Source: JAODBJ01 sp963782465 (GTDB taxonomy: Bacteria > Actinomycetota > Acidimicrobiia > IMCC26256 > PALSA-610). Taken from it: a stretch of DNA of 64,000 nt. Each line of letters begins with the position of its first letter. Positions within the stretch are counted from its first letter, which is position 1. Shown here in pieces: positions 35,146-42,691 of this stretch. Location: positions 248,001 through 312,000 of the forward strand of contig CAWAJR010000005.1 in assembly GCA_963782465.1 (NCBI GenBank). The letters run 5' to 3'. The notes beneath the pieces were generated by a model. It saw nothing but the letters and a program-made list of their open reading frames with translations, had not been told where the DNA came from and did no database searches. A program made the translations under genes and the position numbers.

Positions 35146-36566
35146 ATGCTGCGCCGTGTGGGGACGTTGGTGGGTGCGTTCGCGCTCGTCGCCAGTACGA
35201 GCGTCGGTGCCGCGGCCACCGCCGCCGCCGGTACAACCTCGCCGGTCCGAGCACGGATCGAGCGTCTCTTCGATCGCGGCCGCAGCGCGTTGCAGGCCCA
35301 CGCGACAACTGCGCCGGCGGGCGCGGCGCCGCTCACGAAGGCCGGGGTGAACGACCCGGTCGGCGACGCCGGCGACACGCGTGCCGACATCACCCATGTC
35401 GGCGCGTACTACAGCGCCACGGCGCTCGACTTGTCGCTGAAGGTCGCACAGCCGACGAACCCGTCGACCGACGCGAACTGGCGGAGTAGCACTGCCCTGG
35501 TCGGCACCGAGTGGGGTATCGACACGACCGGCGACAGCAACCCCGAGTACATCGCGCTGTTCGCCGCGGGCGCCGCGGGGCGGCTCGTCGCCGACATCGT
35601 GCCGGAGAACGCGGCCGGGCTCGAAACGCAGGTGTGCAAAGGGGCGAAGGCCCGCTTCGACCACGGCAGCTACATCGTCACCGCGACCCCTTCGTGCGTC
35701 GGGAACGCAGCCCACATCTGGGTCGGCGCGTTCATGATCTACATCCCCGACCTCAACGGCAACTCGGGCGGGATCGACACCGCGCCCGATCGCGCGTTCT
35801 TCGGGCCCTGTCGGGACCAAGGGGCGGGAGCCTGCTCGCCGCCGCCGACGGCGGCGTCTTCGTCTACGGGTCGGCGGCATTTCACGGCTCGCTCGGTTCG
35901 CTCGGGATCGCCAACCAGGTCGTCGACATCGCCGCGACGCGCACCCTCACGGGCTACGTGATGCTCGGCGCCGACGGTGGCGTGTTCACCTTCGGCGCGA
36001 CCCGCTTCGCCGGGTCGGCCGCCGGCTTCGGGGCCGCCGGCCGGTTCGCCGGCATCGCCCTGACACCGAGCGGGCACGGTTACTGGATCGCGGCGTCCGA
36101 CGGCAACGTGCTGGCGTTCGGCGACGCGGCCTTCTACGGCTCGACGAGCGGTTTCACCTTGCGCTCCCCCGTCGTCGACATCGCGGCGACGCCGAGCGGG
36201 CACGGCTACTACCTCGCGACCGCGTCGGGCGGCGTGCTCGCATTCGGCGACGCCCGCTTCCACGGCTCTCCCGTCACGATGAGCCTGCGCGCACCGATCG
36301 TCACGATCAACGCGAGCGCGCACGGCTACTTCCTGGTCGCATCCGATGGTGGGGTGTTCACCTACGGCGACGCGAAGTTCCACGGTTCGGCGGGCGCGCT
36401 CGCGCTGCGCGCGCCGATCGTCGACATGGCGCTGACCACCACCGGGAACGGCTACACGCTCGTCGCCGCCGACGGCGGGGTCTTCACCTACGGCGACGCC
36501 GACTTCTTCGGCTCAGCCGCGAACCTGCCGTTGCGAGCGCCCATCGTGTCGGTCGCGAACCTCTGA
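35146..36566 (+). CDS. Secreted protein with six ~41-residue repeats (apparent frameshift near 35820)
   Basis: Start at ATG 35146 (MLRRVGTLVGAFALVAST) is favoured over ATG 35140 because AGGGG sits 6 nt before it. Signal peptide to about residue 30, then a ~210-residue beta-rich domain (GDAGDTRADITHVGAYYSAT). Near 35820 the frame must shift by one (a missing G fits) to reach six copies of GY..(A/V)(A/S)DGGVF.(F/Y)GDA.F.GS....L.APIV.IA. Such repeats recur in exported actinobacterial proteins and may form a propeller. With the shift the protein is ~470 residues. Surface role unknown. Confidence 0.7.
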
Positions 36567-36571
36567 TCCGG

Positions 36572-37322
36572 CTACGGGACCGCACGGAAGGCTCCGTCCC
36601 GGAGGACGGGGACGATGGTGCTCACGTCGGGCTGGGCGGCGTAGCCGACGTCGTCACTCCGGCCCTTGCCCGAGAGTTCCTGCCCCGACGAACACTCGAG
36701 CAGGGCCCGGCCGAGGTGGTCTTGCGCGTCGCGCCACGCGGCCACGGCCGCCGCGGCCTCCGGCGACTGCCGACCGCCGATCCCGGCGAGCACCGCGCCG
36801 GCGCCCAGGAGATCTTCGAGCGCGGGACGGAGGGATCCATCCGGCCACCGCTCACCGCACGCGACCACGACCACGGGTGCGGCTTGCCGGCGCGACCAAT
36901 CGGCGACGGCGGCGGCGTTCCGCAGGCAGCCGGCGACCACGGTCGCCCCGGCTTCGGCGGCCAGCGCCGCGCACGTCGACCCGTTGGGAGATGGCAACAC
37001 GATCGCATCACCGGCTCGGAGGCGGAGGAGACTGAGCGGCGACAGCGACGGGCCGTCGGGTGCCGCGCTCTGCGCAAGCTGCGCGCCGACCGTTCGCGCG
37101 AAGTGGGTCGCCGATTCGTCGTGCCAACGGTACGGATAGACGATCGCCCCCCGGCTCGTCGCGGCTTCGACCGCCGTTGTGAACCGCAGCACGTCGACGA
37201 CAACGGCCGTTCCACCGTCGCCGATCGCCTCGAGGCCGGCGCGCCCACTCGAAACGAACATCGAAGTCGCCCTGTCGAGCCCACGCCTTCGCTTCCGGCC
37301 CGACTGCACGGCGGCGCGTCAT
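36572..37322 (-). CDS. comB: ComB-like 2-phosphosulfolactate phosphatase (apparent frameshift near 37245)
   Basis: Family dephosphorylates 2-phosphosulfolactate. The body is clear: GGTAVVVDVLRFTTAVEAAT, GAIVYPYRWHDE, IVLPSPNGSTCAALA, VVVACGERWPDGSLRPALEDLLGAGA. The family's N-terminal DVRFEW motif is encoded one frame away (QGDFDVRFEW, 37250-37280), so a single base has been added or lost near 37245. With that shift the gene starts at ATG 37322, overlapping the methyltransferase stop (ATGA). Function in a non-methanogen is not established; no coenzyme M genes are visible. Confidence 0.75.
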
Positions 37323-38089
37323 CGCCTCGTCGCGATGACTTGGATCTTCGGCATGAGCGCGAAGAACTGTCCGCGGGCGTCGCGTTGTCGTTGTTCGCGC
37401 ACCCACCGGCGAGCGCCGGCGCGCTCGACACGCCCGGCGTTCACCGCTCGGTCGACCGCGTCGGGGAAGCCGGCGACGCGTTCCAACGTTGCCAGGGAAC
37501 GCCATGCCGACAGTTCCTCGACGCGATCGGCAACGTCGCAGCCCGCGTTCTCGAGGAGTTCCCACAGCCGCGCGCCGATGTCGGGATGCTTCGCCGACGA
37601 CAGCCAGCCGGCCGGTTCGGGGAGGACCTCGCTGCGTACTCGCAACCCGGCCCAGTTCGGTTCGTACACGGTGATCAGCCCACCGGACGTCACGCACCGG
37701 ACGGCTTCATCCAGTACGGCCTCGGGGGCGTCGACATGCATGAGCACGCGCTCGATCCGGCATCCCGAGAACGAAGCGTCGCGAAACGGTAGGCGTTCTC
37801 CCGCGGCGCGCACGAGCGGCGCGACCACCCCGCCGGTCCGGGCGCGTGCCGCGGCGAGCATCACGATGCTGGCATCGACACCCACAACCGGCAACGCCGC
37901 CGCCGCGAGCAACACGAGGTCGTGGCCGGCACCGCAACCGAGGTCGAGAATGGGGCCGCGCGGACGGCGCAGTGCGTGCGCGGCCATGGCGTAGTGCTTC
38001 ATCCCCGACGCGGCGCTCGCGAACTCGTCGAGACGCTCGACGAGCGCGGCCGGGTCGGGTGCGTCGTCGACCGACGAGAAGCCGGACAT
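37319..38089 (-). CDS. Class I SAM-dependent methyltransferase
   Basis: 256 residues from the ATG at 38089 (GGTGA upstream). Motif I GPILDLGCGAGHDLVLLAAA, PVVGVDASIVMLAAARAR, GERLPFRDASFSGCRIERVLMHV and the GGLITVYEPNW post-motif place it among UbiE/Methyltransf_11-like enzymes. The stop overlaps the ComB-like gene by 4 nt. Substrate unknown; the pairing with a phosphatase suggests a small-molecule pathway. Confidence 0.83.
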   Translation of the reverse strand: MSGFSSVDDAPDPAALVERLDEFASAASGMKHYAMAAHALRRPRGPILDLGCGAGHDLVLLAAAALPVVGVDASIVMLAAARARTGGVVAPLVRAAGERLPFRDASFSGCRIERVLMHVDAPEAVLDEAVRCVTSGGLITVYEPNWAGLRVRSEVLPEPAGWLSSAKHPDIGARLWELLENAGCDVADRVEELSAWRSLATLERVAGFPDAVDRAVNAGRVERAGARRWVREQRQRDARGQFFALMPKIQVIATRR

Positions 38090-38221
38090 CGCATCACCGT
38101 CCTCGGCGGGGCCCAGGCGGCCGGCCCCGCTCCAAGGCTCCCCCGTGGTGCTCCACGCCGAGGCCGCCAGTCGCGACCCGCACATCCTCGCGCGCCGACC
38201 GGCGCTCCTGCGGCCGCCGGA

Positions 38222-38557
38222 TCACCGGCTCGTGCCGTCCGCCTGCCTCACGACGTGGAACTCCACCCGATAGACGAAGGTGTCGTCGTGGATCGGACCG
38301 GCATGGGCAGCTCGCCGACGAAGCGTCTCGAGGTCGGGCTCGCCGGTGCGGGCGAGGTCGTCAGCGGTGATCGACGAGAACGGCAGCAACTCCATCTCGT
38401 CGATCTCGATCGTGACCGAACCGCTCCGGTACACGCCGCCGACCTTGACCTGCGGCCGCGACCAGAGCCGGTAGGAGACGGTGATGATCCCGTCCGCGAC
38501 GCGATCGCGAAGCTCAGGGCTGAACTGCACGCCACCATGTTGCCGCGTTGGCGCCAT
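38222..38557 (-). CDS. ASCH-like small protein
   Basis: 111 residues. FSPELRDRVADGIITVSYRLWSRPQVKVGGVYRSGS and IEIDEMELLPFSSITADDLARTGEPDLETLR resemble ASCH domains (PUA-related beta barrel that can bind RNA or act as an amidohydrolase). It lies 60 nt downstream of the minus-strand sufC and may be read from that operon. The 38090-38221 space after it contains no gene, only GC-rich sequence. Confidence 0.6.
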   Translation of the reverse strand: MAPTRQHGGVQFSPELRDRVADGIITVSYRLWSRPQVKVGGVYRSGSVTIEIDEMELLPFSSITADDLARTGEPDLETLRRRAAHAGPIHDDTFVYRVEFHVVRQADGTSR

Positions 38558-38616
38558 AGCCCCGTTCCCGCCGGCATCGACCGGGGCCGACTTCGGCCGA
38601 GCCGGGCCGCTCGGCG

Positions 38617-39444
38617 CTACGCGAAGGGGTCGGCGAAGGGGTTCGTGGCGATCGTCGGGTCACCGAAGGGGTCGGCGACCTTACGCGCCTCCACGACGAG
38701 CTCGTCGATCCCGAGTTCGGCCGCAATGCCTTCGTAACCGGTTGCTTCGAGCCGGTCGGCCAGTTCCGGACCACCGGAGAGCACGACCCTGCCCGCGAGC
38801 ATCACGTGCACCCGGTCGGGTCGTAGTTCGGTGAGCAGGCGCGAGTAGTGCGTGATGGCAAGCACGCCAAGATCGTTCTCGTGCGTCATTGCTTCGACAC
38901 GCCGCGACACATCGCGTAACGCGTCGACGTCGAGCCCGGAGTCGATCTCGTCGAGCACCGCGAACTTCGGTTGCAACACCGCGAGTTGCAAGGTCTCGGC
39001 CCGCTTCTTCTCGCCGCCCGAGAACTCGTCGTTCACACCCCGTTCCAGCAACGCGACCGGCACACCCAGCCGTTCGCCTTCGGCCGCGACCTCGGCGGTG
39101 ACGTCGTCGACGGTCGCGCCGCGGGCGCGGCGGGCGGCAACGAGGAAATCGTCGAGGCGCACGCCGGGCACCTCGACCGGGTACTGCATGGCGAGGAACA
39201 ACCCCTTGGCGGCCCGTTGCCAGGTCGGCAGGCCGAGCAACTCCTCGCCGTCGATGGTGACCGAACCGGCGACCACGTCGTAGTCGTCGCGGCCCATCAG
39301 CGCGTGCGACAGCGTCGACTTCCCTGAACCGTTCGGCCCCATCAACGCGTGCACTTCACCGGAACCGACTTCGAGATCGACGCCGCGGAGGATCGGGTGC
39401 CCGTCGACGTCGACCCGCAACCCTTCGATCTTCAGCACGCTCAC
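38617..39444 (-). CDS. sufC: SUF system ATPase SufC (minus-strand copy)
   Basis: 275 residues. Walker A GPNGSGKSTLSHAL, FSGGEKKRAETLQLAV signature, LDEIDSGLDVDAL Walker B and AITHYSRLL switch. Overlaps the Rieske gene (ATG at 39444, stop of Rieske at 39441). The C terminus is ~20 residues longer than the plus-strand copy and ends DPFGDPTIATNPFADPFA. Its place after sufB and sufD makes it the likely partner of the SufBD scaffold. About half the residues differ from the plus-strand SufC by eye, so they are old paralogues rather than a recent duplication. Confidence 0.93.
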   Translation of the reverse strand: MSVLKIEGLRVDVDGHPILRGVDLEVGSGEVHALMGPNGSGKSTLSHALMGRDDYDVVAGSVTIDGEELLGLPTWQRAAKGLFLAMQYPVEVPGVRLDDFLVAARRARGATVDDVTAEVAAEGERLGVPVALLERGVNDEFSGGEKKRAETLQLAVLQPKFAVLDEIDSGLDVDALRDVSRRVEAMTHENDLGVLAITHYSRLLTELRPDRVHVMLAGRVVLSGGPELADRLEATGYEGIAAELGIDELVVEARKVADPFGDPTIATNPFADPFA

Positions 39445-39755
39445 GGCAACACGACCTTCACGTCGTTGCCGTCGACGACGACGTCATAGACGGCAACGGG
39501 CTTGATCGCCGGCAGCGACTGCGGTTCACCGTCGACGAGCGAGAACGTCGAACCGTGCTTGGGGCACTCGATCTCGCGCTCGTCTTCCCACACTTCGCCC
39601 TCCGACAACGAGTAATCCTCATGGGAGCAGCGATCGGCGAGCGCGTACCAGTCGTCGCCGATGCGCACGATGGCGACGCGCAAACCGTCGATGTCGACGC
39701 GCCGCGCACTGCCGGGCTTCACGTCGTCGACACTGCAGGCCCGGAACGTGTTCAC
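39441..39755 (-). CDS. Rieske-type [2Fe-2S] ferredoxin in the suf operon
   Basis: 104 residues from the GTG at 39755, overlapping the sufD stop (GTGA). The [2Fe-2S] ligands are CSHEDYSLSEG and CPKHGSTFSL, the Cys-x-His and Cys-x2-His pattern of soluble Rieske ferredoxins of the dioxygenase-ferredoxin type. No oxygenase lies nearby. Similar small Rieske proteins occur between sufD and sufC in actinobacterial suf operons, where they may supply electrons or take up a cluster. Confidence 0.88.
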   Translation of the reverse strand: MNTFRACSVDDVKPGSARRVDIDGLRVAIVRIGDDWYALADRCSHEDYSLSEGEVWEDEREIECPKHGSTFSLVDGEPQSLPAIKPVAVYDVVVDGNDVKVVLP

Positions 39756-41050
39756 GCCGTCCGTCCCTGGCGGTGTTCCAGTTTCTCGACGACGGCGGTG
39801 CGCAACCGCCGCGTGAGCGACGAGAGCGGCAGCCGCTCGAAGACGTCGTCGAAGAAGCCGAGCACGATGAGCCGTTCTGCTTCGGTCGGCGGCACGCCCC
39901 GGCTCTCGAGGTAGTAGAGCTGATCGTCGTCGATCGGGCCGACGGCCGACGCGTGCGAGCACTTCACGTCGTTCGCCTCGATCTCGAGGTTCGGGATCGA
40001 CTCGGCGCCGGCGCCTTCGGTGAGCACGAGGTTGCGGTTGGTCTGGAACGCTTGCGACTTCTGCGCGGGCTTCCGGAGATGCACGAGGCCCGAGTAGACC
40101 GAATGCGCTTCGTCTTCAACCGCGCCCTTGAAGAGCAGGTCACTTCGCGTGTTCGGTGCCGCGTGGTCTTGCAGGGTGCGGAAGTCGAGCATCTGCTTGC
40201 CGTCGCCGAAGTACACCGCGAGCTGGTTGCTCTCGGCGCCGCGGCCTTCGAGCACCGCCTCGCTGCGCAACCGCGCGTAGTCGCCGCCGAGGGCGACGGC
40301 CGATGTGTGCAGCGTCGCGTCACGGCCGATCAGCGCGCGTTGCAGGCCGATGTGCCACGTGCGCGGACCGTGCTCCTGGATCGACAGGTAACGCACGTGC
40401 GCGCCGTCGCCGACGAGCAGTTCGACGACCCCGTCGACGAGATGGTCGGTGGTCGGCGAACCGAAACGGTCGAGCAGCGTCACCTCCGACGCCTCCCCCG
40501 CGACCAGCAACGTGTGCGGGAAGCTCGCTTCCAGTTCGCCTTCGGTCCAGTGCAGGACGACGATCGGCGCGTCGACCACGACGCCTGCGGGCACCGAGAT
40601 GAACGCGCCACCGGCGAGGAACGCGTCGTGCAACACGGTGAACGCGTCTTCCGACTGCGACGACGCACGGCCGAGCACATCGCGGACGTCGTCGGCTTCG
40701 CACGACGCGAGGTCGCAGACGCGCACGCCTTTCGCCTCGAGACCGGCGTCGAGCTCGCAATGGACGACCCGGCCGTCGCGCACGACGACCATGCCGGCCC
40801 GCTCCCCCGCTTCGGCGGCCCACGGGCCGCCGCCCGGCGCTCGTTCCGAACCGATCGGGCCGAGCTCGGCCTCGGTCACCGGCCGGTAATGGTCGAGCTC
40901 GAACTCGTCGATCCGGCTGTAGCGCCAGATCTCGTCGCGCGAGCTCGGCCAGGCGATCGTGGCCAGCCGCTCGGCCGCCGCGACCCGTCGCTCGACGAGC
41001 CAATCGGGCCCGCCCAGCGATCGTGCCGCTTCAGGAGTGAATGCAGTCAT
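39752..41050 (-). CDS. sufD: Fe-S cluster assembly protein SufD
   Basis: 432 residues. The family's right-handed beta-helix core is seen in the repeating hydrophobic strands, with RDEIWRYSRIDEFELDHYRPV near the N terminus and TRSDLLFKGAVEDEAHSVYSGLVHLRKPAQKSQAFQTNRNLVL and the C-terminal KCSHASAVGPIDDDQLYYLESRG. The HAS and conserved Cys (KCSHAS) match the SufD His/Cys site. Forms the SufBC2D scaffold. It lies 103 nt after sufB; that gap (41051-41153) holds no gene. Confidence 0.93.
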   Translation of the reverse strand: MTAFTPEAARSLGGPDWLVERRVAAAERLATIAWPSSRDEIWRYSRIDEFELDHYRPVTEAELGPIGSERAPGGGPWAAEAGERAGMVVVRDGRVVHCELDAGLEAKGVRVCDLASCEADDVRDVLGRASSQSEDAFTVLHDAFLAGGAFISVPAGVVVDAPIVVLHWTEGELEASFPHTLLVAGEASEVTLLDRFGSPTTDHLVDGVVELLVGDGAHVRYLSIQEHGPRTWHIGLQRALIGRDATLHTSAVALGGDYARLRSEAVLEGRGAESNQLAVYFGDGKQMLDFRTLQDHAAPNTRSDLLFKGAVEDEAHSVYSGLVHLRKPAQKSQAFQTNRNLVLTEGAGAESIPNLEIEANDVKCSHASAVGPIDDDQLYYLESRGVPPTEAERLIVLGFFDDVFERLPLSSLTRRLRTAVVEKLEHRQGRTA

Positions 41051-41153
41051 GTGGGAACACGCTCAAGAGATGCGGTGAGCGAAGCGAACTCGCCAGCGAG
41101 CGAACGCCCGCGACGACGGAGGAGGAGCAGTGAGCGAGCGAGACGGCATGCCG

Positions 41154-42554
41154 TTACCCGACGGCGCCTTCCATGTTGAGCTCGATCAGGCGCGACAGCT
41201 CCACCGCGTACTCCATCGGGAGCGTCTTGGTGATCGGCTCGATGAAACCGTTCACGATCATCGCGGTGGCCTGCTGCTCGGAGAGGCCCCGGCTCATCAG
41301 GTAGAAGACCTGGTCGTCGCCCACCTTCGAGACGGTTGCCTCGTGGCCGATGCGCGCGTCCTTCTCCTCCACCTCCATGTAGGGGTAGGTGTCGGAACGG
41401 GAATCGTCGTCGAGGATCAGCGCGTCGCACCGGACGTGGCTCTTGACGTTGTGCGCGCCTTCCTCGACCTTCACCAGCCCGCGGTAGGTGGTGCGGCCGC
41501 CGTCCTTGCTGATCGACTTCGAGTCGATGATCGACGTCGTCTCCGGCGCCGCGTGCGTCATCTTGGCGCCCGCGTCCTGGTGCTGGCCCGCGCCGGCGTA
41601 CGCGACCGACAACACTTCGCCGTGGGCCTTCGGGCCGGTCATCACGACGGCCGGGTACTTCATCGTGAGCTTCGAACCGAGGTTGCCGTCGATCCATTCG
41701 ACGGTCGCTTCGGTCTCGGCTTTCGCTCGCTTCGTCACCAGGTTGTAGACGTTCGGCGACCAGTTCTGGATCGTCGTGTAGCGGATGCGGGCACCGGGCT
41801 TGGCGATCAGTTCGACCACCGCGGAGTGCAGCGAGTCGGTGGTGTACACGGGAGCCGAGCAGCCCTCGACGTAGTGCACCGACGCGCCTTCGTCGGCGAT
41901 GATCAGCGTGCGTTCGAACTGGCCCGAGTTCTCCGCGTTGATGCGGAAGTAGGCCTGCAACGGCATGTCGACGTGCACGCCCGGCGGGACGTAGATGAAC
42001 GAACCTCCGGACCACACCGCGGAGTTGAGCGCGGCGAACTTGTTGTCGCCGGGCGGGATGATCGTCGCGAAGTACTCCCGCACGAGCTCGGGGTGCTCGC
42101 GCACCGCGGTGTCCATGTCGCAGAAGATGATCCCGAGGCTCTCGAGGTCTTCCCGGTTCTTGTGGTAAACGACTTCGCTTTCGTATTGCGCGGTGACGCC
42201 GGCGAGGAACTTGCGTTCTGCTTCGGGGATGCCGAGCCGCTCGTAGGTCGTCTTCATCTCCTCGGGGAGCATGTCCCAGTCGGAGACCTGCTTGTCGATC
42301 GGCTTCAGGTAGTAGTAGATGTCGTCGAAGTCGATGTTCGGCATGTTCTTCGCGAACCACTCGAGCATGGGCTTGCGCTCGAAACGCTTCAGCGCGTTGA
42401 CCCGGAACTTCGTCATCCATTCCGGTTCCGACTTGTGGTGCGAGATCTCCCGGACGATGTCCTCGTTCACGCCCTTCTTGGGCTCGTAGATGTACGACTC
42501 GGTGTCGTGCCAGCCGAGCTTGTACTTGCCGAGATCGATGCCGGAAACCGCCAT
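41154..42554 (-). CDS. sufB: Fe-S cluster assembly scaffold SufB
   Basis: 466 residues. Markers are YYYLKPIDKQVSDWDMLPEEMK, GIIFCDMDTAVREHPELVREYF, FIYVPPGVHVDMPLQAYFRIN, SVHYVEGCSAPVYTTDSLHSAVVELIA, RTTYRGLVKVEEGAHNVKSHVRCDALILDD and ARIGHEATVSKVGDDQVFYLMSRGL. Site of Fe-S cluster assembly with SufC and SufD. First gene of the minus-strand suf operon, with the shared operator-like site 69-86 nt upstream. Confidence 0.95.
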   Translation of the reverse strand: MAVSGIDLGKYKLGWHDTESYIYEPKKGVNEDIVREISHHKSEPEWMTKFRVNALKRFERKPMLEWFAKNMPNIDFDDIYYYLKPIDKQVSDWDMLPEEMKTTYERLGIPEAERKFLAGVTAQYESEVVYHKNREDLESLGIIFCDMDTAVREHPELVREYFATIIPPGDNKFAALNSAVWSGGSFIYVPPGVHVDMPLQAYFRINAENSGQFERTLIIADEGASVHYVEGCSAPVYTTDSLHSAVVELIAKPGARIRYTTIQNWSPNVYNLVTKRAKAETEATVEWIDGNLGSKLTMKYPAVVMTGPKAHGEVLSVAYAGAGQHQDAGAKMTHAAPETTSIIDSKSISKDGGRTTYRGLVKVEEGAHNVKSHVRCDALILDDDSRSDTYPYMEVEEKDARIGHEATVSKVGDDQVFYLMSRGLSEQQATAMIVNGFIEPITKTLPMEYAVELSRLIELNMEGAVG

Positions 42555-42622
42555 CGCAAGCCGTCCTCTCGTCCGCCGGTTGGGCGGCAGGTCCTGCCGT
42601 CAGGCGCCCACCCCAGGGGAAT

Positions 42623-42646
42623 TTCCACTATCCAGATAGTAACAAT
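42623..42646 (-). promoter_or_regulatory. Putative suf operator in the sufB promoter
   Basis: On the minus strand ACTATCTGGATAGT (42640-42627) followed by GGAA. Dyad arms ACTATC/GATAGT are exact. Aligned in transcription direction with the site at 29701, ACTA, TAGT and the following GGAA coincide and TT lies at the same distance upstream (TTGTTA here, TTTTCA there). The 42555-42691 gap holds nothing else. Confidence 0.6.
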
Positions 42647-42691
42647 AGCTCCCGCGCCTGCCACAATTCCCGCCGAGCAGGCGGGACGGGA

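Noticed and set aside
41051..41153. Possible small gene between sufB and sufD
   Set aside because: GA-rich sequence with no start plus ribosome-binding site pair; looks like an ordinary operon spacer.
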